DNA from: Spirosoma taeanense
Lineage (GTDB): Bacteria; Bacteroidota; Bacteroidia; Cytophagales; Spirosomataceae
Reading direction: 5' to 3'
Assembly (NCBI RefSeq): GCF_013127955.1
Contig: NZ_CP053435.1
Span: 5,366,001-5,430,000, forward strand
Length of the DNA: 64,000 nt
The translations under genes were made by a program, and so were the position numbers. Positions 56,327 through 64,000 of the stretch are shown here, piece after piece. Within the stretch, counting starts at the first letter, position 1. Every line of letters starts with the position of its first letter. Under the pieces are notes generated by a model that was given only the letters and a program-made list of their open reading frames with translations, did not search any database and was not told the DNA's origin.

Positions 56327-58693
56327 TTATCTGAGCAGCATCAGGCTGCCCCGGATGGGCGGTTTGCCGGGGATTGTCCGTAGCGTGTATGCATACAGGC
56401 CCGATGGCAAATCTGTTCCGTGCATCGTACCGGTAAATGGGTTGTGGTACCCTACATCGGATAAAAAAACCACTTCGCCCCAGCGATTGAAAATGGTCAC
56501 AATAGCGTTAGGAAAGGCTTCAATCCCAATCAATTGCCAGACATCGTTCAGCCCGTCGCCGTTGGGTGTGAAGGCGTCCGGTACCCATAAGCGTTCCACG
56601 ATCCGGATGTAAACCGAATCCCGGGCTTTGCAGCCGGTCGCATTGGTAGCGGTAAGTGCGTAGGTAATATCGTCCTGAATATTCACTACGTTGGGCGAAC
56701 CCTGTGCAGGATCATCCAGATAATGTGGTGGTGACCAGGCGAACTGAATGGGAGCTCCGGTCAGGCCGGGCGTCAGGGCGAATGTATTGCCTTTATATGT
56801 CGTGATTGTATCGGGTAGATCAACGGTGGGTATGGGTGCTACAATGGCCATCCGGCTGGCGACCGTCCCGGCACATTCGGGTGCGGCTTTTACGGTATAC
56901 GTCAGCTTATGATTACCTACGCCAGCACGTTCAGGACTGAACTCTGTTTCCGCTACGCCTATCCCGGCAAACTCACCCCCCGGCGGACTCCCTTTCAACG
57001 TTAACACAGGGGCATTTGGACCACAAACGCCCGGAATGGAATCAAAGCTAACCGTTACGGGCGGAATAGCCACTACGACAAATGGGGTTGAAACACCCCG
57101 GCAGCCGTCGGCATCGATCGCCGTCACAATGTAAGAACCGACGGTTTTGGCCCGGTAGGTAGTACTGGTAGCCCCGGCAATGACCTGCCCGTCAAGCTGC
57201 CAGATGTATTGGAGGCCCCCTTTACCTTCCATTGCCAGCGAATCCTGCGGACAGAGCCGGTTGAAGCCGGTAGCGGATTGAATACTCGCCTGTACAACCG
57301 GCGAACGGGCGATTGTTAAGGGTTGTGAACGATATATACACCCCAGCGTTGCATGAGTCATTACCGCCTGGTAGCGGCCAGCCTGCGTTATCACCAGAGA
57401 ATCCAGTCGCTGGTTTGCCATCAATCGCCCGTCCCGGTACCACTGATACGTAACGCCGGGGTCGCTCGCTGCCCGAATGGTTACCGAGCCCGTAGTTGCG
57501 CACAAGTGACCGGTCGTTTTAAGACCTCCATCCAGGCTAACCACGTTAATTTTTATAGGTTTTGAGTAGGCCGTTTTACTACAGGTAGATTTTAGCGAAA
57601 CGACTACGGTATACTCACCGGACTGACCCACGGTTAGCGTTGGATGCGTTGCATTCGCCAGATTAACGCCATCCCGGCGCCATTGATAATTCCAGTTCGG
57701 ATTAACCGTTGCCAGCACCACTGCCGAATCGCCCTGGCAGAGCGTAGCCTCTGTGATACCAACCGGACGCGCCTGTAAACGGATAGTCGGGTCAGGCGTA
57801 GTAGTTGGCGGACAGTCGATGACCAATAATTGAAAATCGCGCCGTACCTCTCCTATCTTAATGCCACTACGAAACTCCTCAACCTTTACGGCAAAAACAA
57901 ACAGGCCAAGTTCTGTAGCTGTAACCGATAGCTGCCCTGTCTGTGGGTTCACGCTAAGCGTTGGGCTGCCCGGAATTGCGTTGCTGGCGCCGTAGCCCGA
58001 CACCCAGGTTACGTTTGGGTAAGGTCCGGGTAGTACCATATTCCGCCCCGTTCCTGTCTGATCGAGTGGCGTAATCATTGAATACCGCAGTTCATCGTCG
58101 TCGGGGTCGGTTCCGCCAAAAGGGAACGTAAACGGTTCGCCGATGCAGACGTACTCACCATTGATCGTCCCAAACCGGGGCGATGAGTTCAGAACCAGTT
58201 GACCGCCCTGCTGCAGGGCCGGAAATTCCAGATAGAACGTAAAACCCGTCTGAAGCGGATTAAGGATATTATCGATTCCCCCGTTGCGGTTACGGGTCTG
58301 ATAGGAAATATAGTACCCCAGGGGATCGTCGTAGCGAGCCGGGTCCAGTTGAATCTCGGCCTCGAACGTGGCGACAATAAATCTTAGATTACGCTGTTCA
58401 GCACAAACCTCATTGGCGTAAATGATGGGTTGCCGCTGCCCCGTTTCGGCGACGCCAAATGTCATCATCTGGGCATTGTCGCGTTTGCGGAAAATACCGA
58501 GTGCTCCACCCGTCTGGCTGTCGGCACGAGGACCGCTTTCCAGATAGTTCGTCACAATAATCCGGTAACGGCCCGGCACGGTACCAATGGCACGCATCTC
58601 CAGATGGCCGCCGACCTGATGCGTTGCAAAAGCCGTATATGATATACTGAACGCCAGAAGCGTCTTACTCAACCACCCAATCAACCGGCACAT
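56327..58693 (-). CDS. surface protein with Ig-like domains and T9SS CHU_C-type sorting domain
   Basis: A 788-residue exported protein. MCRLIGWLSKTLLAFSISYTAFA is the signal peptide. A cadherin-like N-terminal portion contains FPFGGTDPDDDELRYSM and LSVNPQTGQLSVTATELGLFVFAVKVEE. Repeated Ig/PKD-like units follow in the middle (GSYIVTAIDADGCRGVS, GRYQAVMTHATLGC and similar). The C-terminal about 85 residues (WVPDAFTPNGDGLNDVW, then IFNRWGEVVFLSDVGYHNPF) form the gliding-motility-associated type B sorting domain recognised by the type IX system. It is probably attached to the cell surface or secreted as an adhesin. The ligand is unknown. It converges with leuA. Confidence 0.92.
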   Translation of the reverse strand: MCRLIGWLSKTLLAFSISYTAFATHQVGGHLEMRAIGTVPGRYRIIVTNYLESGPRADSQTGGALGIFRKRDNAQMMTFGVAETGQRQPIIYANEVCAEQRNLRFIVATFEAEIQLDPARYDDPLGYYISYQTRNRNGGIDNILNPLQTGFTFYLEFPALQQGGQLVLNSSPRFGTINGEYVCIGEPFTFPFGGTDPDDDELRYSMITPLDQTGTGRNMVLPGPYPNVTWVSGYGASNAIPGSPTLSVNPQTGQLSVTATELGLFVFAVKVEEFRSGIKIGEVRRDFQLLVIDCPPTTTPDPTIRLQARPVGITEATLCQGDSAVVLATVNPNWNYQWRRDGVNLANATHPTLTVGQSGEYTVVVSLKSTCSKTAYSKPIKINVVSLDGGLKTTGHLCATTGSVTIRAASDPGVTYQWYRDGRLMANQRLDSLVITQAGRYQAVMTHATLGCIYRSQPLTIARSPVVQASIQSATGFNRLCPQDSLAMEGKGGLQYIWQLDGQVIAGATSTTYRAKTVGSYIVTAIDADGCRGVSTPFVVVAIPPVTVSFDSIPGVCGPNAPVLTLKGSPPGGEFAGIGVAETEFSPERAGVGNHKLTYTVKAAPECAGTVASRMAIVAPIPTVDLPDTITTYKGNTFALTPGLTGAPIQFAWSPPHYLDDPAQGSPNVVNIQDDITYALTATNATGCKARDSVYIRIVERLWVPDAFTPNGDGLNDVWQLIGIEAFPNAIVTIFNRWGEVVFLSDVGYHNPFTGTMHGTDLPSGLYAYTLRTIPGKPPIRGSLMLLR

Positions 58694-58720
58694 ACAGGAA
58701 GAGGTTTTACCAATAGCTCA

Positions 58721-58981
58721 TTACCATTTTCGTTTATTTACTTTCAATTTATACGTCGCCCCCCAGAATAAGTCCGCTGGCTTCGCCACTATTAACCGGC
58801 GCTTGGTGAAGGCGGACAAATCCAGATTCAGCGCTTTGGTCAGTTGCACCGTTACGCCTGCCTTGCAGCGTTTCTGATCGATGCCGGTTCCAATCCGATA
58901 AAATACATCGCCAGATACAAAAGGTTTAAAATGAGTCGGGTTACTAAATGATACCTCAAATTTATTTCTCGACCGGATCAA
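58721..58981 (-). pseudogene. DUF2490-like outer-membrane barrel fragment
   Basis: An 86-codon frame that starts at a TTG right after an in-frame TAG (58982-58984). Its sequence (FEVSFSNPTHFKPFVSGDVFYRIGTGIDQKRCKAGVTVQL) resembles the C-terminal strands of DUF2490 outer-membrane barrel proteins: KPFVSGDVFYR, KRCKAGVTVQLTKALNLDLSAF and GATYKLKV. The normal protein is over 200 residues with a signal peptide, neither of which is present. I call it a remnant. Upstream bases in another frame (58962-59114) code for about 50 residues ending RVSQPNVVDPVEK that I cannot assign. Confidence 0.5.
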
Positions 58982-59816
58982 CTACGTTAGGCTGGCTCAC
59001 CCGCCCCATAACCATATCATTAAACGAAGTAAACAGCTGTGTTTCAAGGGGTGCAATTACGGGAGTAATTGTTAGCCAATACGCCCGGATCAGTCTATCT
59101 GTTGCAGTATTCTGTCATTCTATTGAGAGAGTCGATCAAGGAGCAACATGTGTCGATCTGCCTACCAATAGACTCCAATCAGCGCAAAATGAAAAAGGAC
59201 CTGTACCGAGCCCTCTTTTAGCGTGTTGCCTGAACACAGCACCCGTTAAATTACCGTAACAGACACTAAATCGTTCGGGTAGCATGTCAGCTGCGGTTCA
59301 GTTTCAATTAAATTGATACGCGCCGATTAAAGTATCCTGTTCGGGCACGGCCATTGCTCTACTGTCTTCCAACTGCATTACGTTGATCCAGGTGCGCTGC
59401 AACCGTCCGTAAAAGTCATCATCCGATTGCGAAAGTAAGGCTCCCAGCGTTAGTTGAGGTGCATTGCTAGAGCAGGGCCGTTCGGCTTGTGCGTGTGTAT
59501 GTATAATCTTCCAACGGATTTAGTTTAACCGCTGTTTCATGGTTCTAGGGAGTAACGTATAACTCGCGCATTGATTAACTTAAAGACTACTGATTTTAAG
59601 AGCTTTTAACAGGACTTCTATCAGGTGGCTTTTACCTGCTTAAACCCTGAACTTACTTTCAAATACAGCCGATACGTATCATCTGATCTGTTGCATGAAC
59701 TCACGGTTCTGTAGCCAGGTGCTAAATTGTGCCTACGAATAATACACGACCTACTATACTTTTATGCCGCAGCCTGCCCCACCCAGACCCGCACATGCTC
59801 GGTCTACACACAAAAA
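58982..59816. other. gap with no intact gene (decayed region)
   Basis: No complete gene is visible for about 830 nt. Unassigned minus-strand open frames (58962-59114 and 59304-59519, the latter 71 codons with LLSQSDDDFYGRLQRTW) lack starts and known domains. The plus-strand frame at 58948-59259 is antisense and unsupported. The base composition is lower in GC than neighbouring genes by eye. Together with the barrel and S41 fragments on either side it reads as decaying sequence. Confidence 0.45.
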
Positions 59817-59868
59817 AGCTCCTTTGTCACCCGGCCCGCAGGAGAAGCAGACAGGTAACAAAGGAGCT
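59817..59868 (-). terminator. intrinsic terminator after the PepSY-like lipoprotein gene
   Basis: Fifteen-nt arms AGCTCCTTTGTCACC (59817-59831) and GGTAACAAAGGAGCT (59854-59868) pair with one wobble around a 22-nt loop. The minus strand then reads TTTTTT, so this is a standard intrinsic terminator 18 nt beyond the stop codon. Confidence 0.85.
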
Positions 59869-59885
59869 CGATTCATGAATTGACT

Positions 59886-60695
59886 TTACCGACCGCGTTT
59901 TCTCATCTGCACAAACGTACCATCGGCGGCAAACATTAGCTCAATAAGCTGACCGCTGCTCGACTGCACAATTACTTTGTACTGCCCCGTGCTGCTCTTA
60001 CCGGCGGCTTTGATCGCCCCCCCTGCGTAGTTCGTAGTAATGTACGATGTTACGGCTGCTGGCAGCGCGCTGGTTTCGATAGCTGTGTAATTGCCTTTCA
60101 CACCCCGAACAATCTCCTGATTGAATGAGCCATCGGTATTAAACAGAAGCGTCCGGCGCTGGCCGTTCAGCGTGATCATAACCAGATAGCCCCGATTGGG
60201 GTCATTGGCGGCTGCGGTAATGGTCGCGCTACTAAAGTTAGTCGTGATGTACGACGTAATGGCTGCCGGCAAGCTGGCAACAGCCACTTTCGCGAGGCTA
60301 TCCCGATCACGCCCACCACCAGGGCCGCCGTGACCTTTGCCGCCCCCGCGCAGGGCCAGTTCCTTATTAAACGTTCCATCGGCGTTGAAAAGCAATGCCT
60401 TGCGCGTGCTATTTTGCGTGATAGCGACCAAAAAATTGCCAGCATCGTCTTTTGCTGCATAGCTGAGCGTTGCGCCGGCATAGTTCGTGGTGATGTAACT
60501 CGTTACGGTCGCTGGCAGCGCCGTCAACGCAATTCTTGTCAGGCTATCTCGGCAAAAAAAGCCGGTAGTATCTGATGAAATCCGCGCGCCATCAGCTGAT
60601 GCTATCGTGTCGGGTGCAACTCCTCCGTTCTGGTTACAGCTCCACAGGCCAACCCCAGCCAGGGCGAACATAGCGGCCAAAATAATTTTTTTCAT
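59886..60695 (-). CDS. lipoprotein of three tandem PepSY-like repeats
   Basis: A 269-residue lipoprotein. MKKIILAAMFALAGVGLWSC is the signal with lipobox Cys20. Three copies of one unit follow, at about 56-113, 135-193 and 203-269. Each begins with a variant of ALPATVTSYITTNYAGA, continues with GxYxV and ends in LLFNADGTF or LMFAADGTF. This is the PepSY-like (DUF2874) pattern of small Bacteroidota proteins that bind or sense peptides or metals in the periplasm. A Gly/His-rich linker (GGGKGHGGPGGGRDR) separates copies 1 and 2. Its role is unknown, and no two-component genes are adjacent. Confidence 0.82.
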   Translation of the reverse strand: MKKIILAAMFALAGVGLWSCNQNGGVAPDTIASADGARISSDTTGFFCRDSLTRIALTALPATVTSYITTNYAGATLSYAAKDDAGNFLVAITQNSTRKALLFNADGTFNKELALRGGGKGHGGPGGGRDRDSLAKVAVASLPAAITSYITTNFSSATITAAANDPNRGYLVMITLNGQRRTLLFNTDGSFNQEIVRGVKGNYTAIETSALPAAVTSYITTNYAGGAIKAAGKSSTGQYKVIVQSSSGQLIELMFAADGTFVQMRKRGR

Positions 60696-60810
60696 AGGTT
60701 TTACCGTTGGTTTTTCTTGCCATTACGTCCACCCGGCAGCGACTGTTGCAGGCAACTTCAACTTTGTGGCAAAACCCCTAAATTTTGGGTGAACAACTCA
60801 GCGGTAGCGG

Positions 60811-61116
60811 TTAGGCTCCGCTTTTGACCGTGTTCAGCAGAGCCTCCTGCGTATCGCCTAATAGCAGCAGATTGAGCGGCTCTTCAACCTCTATATTCGG
60901 CGTAAAGCCGGTCGAATAGTCTGACTGCTCGGCGCTGTTGTAGGATTTAAACACAATCAGCTGCATCTCCCATCGAACCTGTTCGCTATCGTCGGTGATG
61001 GTAATCGAACTGACGTTTTGGCCATAGGTGGTTGTGCCAATCGTGGTTACGGTCATATACGGGCGCAGACTATTGATAATCAACCCGCTCGCTAAAGCCG
61101 TATAATCCGTCGTCAT
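60811..61116 (-). pseudogene. S41 (C-terminal processing) peptidase C-terminal fragment
   Basis: A 101-codon frame. LIINSLRPYMTVTTIGTTTYGQNVSSITITDDSEQV, then QLIVFKSYNSAEQSDYSTGFTPNIEVEE and LGDTQEALLNTV, match the last quarter of Bacteroidota S41 family peptidases, which usually read SASELxINxLRPYMxVxTVGxTTYGKxVGSITI, then PIVFKxxN, GFTPN and GDxxExxL. The catalytic serine segment (Ser-Ala-Ser-Glu) reads Leu-Ala-Ser-Gly here, and the N-terminal 300 or so residues are missing, with an in-frame TAA just upstream. It is a remnant of an exported protease. Confidence 0.7.
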
Positions 61117-61204
61117 AACTTACCCAAGCGACTGGCTGAACGCTCTTAAGGCTTCCTCCATCTACCGAAACCTATTCTGGATCGTTCATAAATCATTCCC
61201 TGTT

Positions 61205-61396
61205 TCACCGATCAAAATCAATTCGTTTCAGCCTATAAGACAGTTCAACAGAAATCAGGTAATCCCCGCAGAAAGTAGTTCCGGAGATTGTTTTAAGCGC
61301 ATATACCGTACCATCTAAGGAGATATAAAGATCAGATTCGTTAAAACCATCGTTAAAAGTAAGACGAACAAAAGGCCTAAACCCAACGTTTTCCAG
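61205..61396 (-). pseudogene. short coding-like remnant, possible barrel C-terminus
   Basis: A 63-codon open frame between an upstream in-frame TAG and a TGA at 61205-61207. It has only a CTG start. The product begins LENVGFRPFVRLTFNDGFNE and ends FCGDYLISVELSYRLKRIDF, like the last strands of an outer-membrane barrel protein. It has no family match that I recognise. The gap 61117-61425 holds this remnant and nothing else. Confidence 0.35.
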
Positions 61397-61425
61397 CTAA
61401 TTATTAACCAAAAATTGAAACAGGT

Positions 61426-61899
61426 ATGGCACGACCAACCCCCGAATTGATTGATGCTCTACGCCGGACAGCTCAAAAGTTAACGAATGGGGCACCCTAC
61501 CAGTGGGGTCATATGGGCGGGTGCAACTGCGGCAATCTGGCTCAGGAGTTGACAAAGCTGAGTAAAGACCAGATTCATCGCTATGCTATGCAACGCTATG
61601 GCGACTGGAATGAGCAGGTTAAAGACTACTGTTCAACGAGCCAAATGCCGATTGATCTAGTCATTAACGAAATGCTTAATGCGGGTTTGACGCTTGAAGA
61701 TCTAAAGCACCTCGAAAAGCTCGATGATCGGCTGGTTCTACTTCAATTTCCCCTTGAGAAACGGTTTCTTAAACACAATGTCCGCGATGATGTTGTGGCA
61801 TATATGCATGCCTGGGCAAATTTATTAGAGGAGCAGCTACTCGATAAGATACAGCTTTCGGATTTACAGCCAGCAACCCAACTTGTTTTTGCTAATTAA
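61426..61899 (+). CDS. conserved hypothetical protein
   Basis: A 157-residue soluble protein beginning MARPTPELIDALRRTAQKL. It has the compact block YQWGHMGGCNCGNLAQELTKLSKDQIHRYAMQ, with a CNC pair that could bind a metal, and KDYCSTSQMPIDLVINEML. I recall similar proteins, always short and uncharacterised, in Bacteroidota and cyanobacteria, but cannot name the family. There is no signal peptide or membrane segment. It stands alone, facing the rRNA operon, with a terminator hairpin overlapping its stop codon. Confidence 0.7.
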   Translation: MARPTPELIDALRRTAQKLTNGAPYQWGHMGGCNCGNLAQELTKLSKDQIHRYAMQRYGDWNEQVKDYCSTSQMPIDLVINEMLNAGLTLEDLKHLEKLDDRLVLLQFPLEKRFLKHNVRDDVVAYMHAWANLLEEQLLDKIQLSDLQPATQLVFAN

Positions 61900-61935
61900 C
61901 AAAAACGCTTCTGTGAATGCAGGGGTGTTTTTGTT
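61898..61935 (+). terminator. hairpin terminator overlapping the stop codon of the hypothetical gene
   Basis: AACAAAAACG (61898-61907) pairs with TGTTTTTGTT (61926-61935) with one mismatch and an 18-nt loop. The arm begins within the TAA stop codon at 61897-61899. Confidence 0.6.
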
Positions 61936-61967
61936 GGGCGCAGCCGTGGAGGCTTGCCCCCGTAAAC

Positions 61968-62015
61968 GGCGAAAGGCCGCTGAGCGCCCCAACAGGGGAT
62001 CCAGCGGCCTTCGCC
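61968..62015 (-). terminator. hairpin at the end of the rRNA operon
   Basis: GGCGAAAGGCCGCTG (61968-61982) pairs with CAGCGGCCTTCGCC (62002-62015), with one bulged A. It lies about 10 nt beyond the 3' end of 5S on the minus strand and is the likely operon terminator, though no T-run follows. Confidence 0.6.
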
Positions 62016-62025
62016 CTCAATGCAC

Positions 62026-62140
62026 CAGGTGGCACCTTCCTACTCTCCCGCTTGTGACAGCAGTACCATCGGCAGTACGGGGCTTAACGGCTCTGTTCGG
62101 AATGGAAAGAGGTGTCCACCCGCCTTACCAGCACCAACCT
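62026..62140 (-). rRNA. rrf: 5S ribosomal RNA
   Basis: On the minus strand the stretch from GGTTGGTGCTGG (5' side) through CCATTCCGAACAGAGCCGTTAAG to GATGGTACTGC and GGGAGAGTAGGAAGGTGCCACC has the fixed order and spacing of 5S rRNA, including the CCGAAC loop. Boundaries are estimated to within about 5 nt. The 23S 3' end is about 120 nt upstream; I see no tRNA between them. Confidence 0.92.
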
Positions 62141-62259
62141 GTTGTGACCTCCAGCCAAACCCAAACGGGCCCAGCTTATATCCTTATCTTTTGCCCCACA
62201 GAGAGAAACCTTGATGCGCCAACCAGCCAGCCCAACCAATCAACTACCACAAAGACTTA

Positions 62260-64000
<1,741 letters not shown>

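Noticed and set aside
62141..62259. tRNA gene in the 5S-23S spacer
   Set aside because: The gap is about 120 nt, but no cloverleaf or TPsiC-like GGTTCGA motif is visible.

Overview
The window looks like a chromosomal segment of a Bacteroidota bacterium of the order Cytophagales, most likely Spirosoma or a close relative. The lineage call is inference. It rests on TAnnTTTG-type -7 promoter elements close to start codons, weak Shine-Dalgarno signals, a type IX secretion (CHU_C/gliding-type) C-terminal domain, a DUF6702 protein, and protein sequences typical of that group. Almost all of the window is coding, in short divergent operons. I see no prophage, insertion sequence, CRISPR array or tRNA gene.

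Layout: 1-7.2 kb is mixed metabolism: a partial sulfatase, a PaaE-like flavin/2Fe-2S reductase, a BadF-type sugar kinase, a small cytochrome-b5-like protein, two lipoproteins, thiL, and mannose-1-phosphate guanylyltransferase. 7.3-13.4 kb is an RND efflux operon (pump, DUF952 protein, membrane fusion protein, outer-membrane channel). 13.7-20.9 kb holds a cyclophilin, a ThuA-domain protein, a TspO-like membrane protein, a large OmpA lipoprotein, glpK and an MscS channel. 21.0-28.8 kb is a minus-strand module of families best known from Planctomycetes: DUF1501 (frameshifted in a G8 tract), a DUF1549/DUF1553/LamG cytochrome, a membrane cytochrome with leucine-rich repeats, and a Tat-exported NHL propeller. 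Upstream of it on the same strand lie fRMsr, mreD, mreC and mreB. 32.1-42.3 kb holds GH3, dxr, a 26-residue membrane ORF, rseP, a DUF6702 gene, lon, an AGE epimerase, a receiver-like gene with an early stop codon, and murQ.

42.4-56.3 kb is a branched-chain amino-acid supercluster, all on the plus strand: ilvD-ilvB-ilvN-ilvC, ilvA, an AraC regulator, leuC-leuD-leuA2-leuB, then leuA. With ilvA it encodes nearly the whole route from threonine and pyruvate to isoleucine, valine and leucine precursors; I see no aminotransferase here. A 12-bp palindrome (GCGAAATTTCGC) lies 8-9 nt before an ATG at both ilvD and the leuA leader. leuA itself is preceded by a promoter, a 15-codon ORF with a Leu-Leu-Lys-Leu stretch and an intrinsic terminator, which reads as an attenuator.

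56.3-61.9 kb holds a large T9SS-sorted surface protein, a lipoprotein of three PepSY-like repeats, and a stretch of decayed gene fragments. The window ends in an rRNA operon on the minus strand (5S and the 3' part of 23S).

The strongest observations are the candidate leuA attenuator with its shared ilvD/leuA operator, the G8 frameshift in the DUF1501 gene, the single stop codon in the receiver-like gene, the symmetric repeat arrays in the leuC-leuD-leuA2 spacers, and the decay zone next to the rRNA operon.
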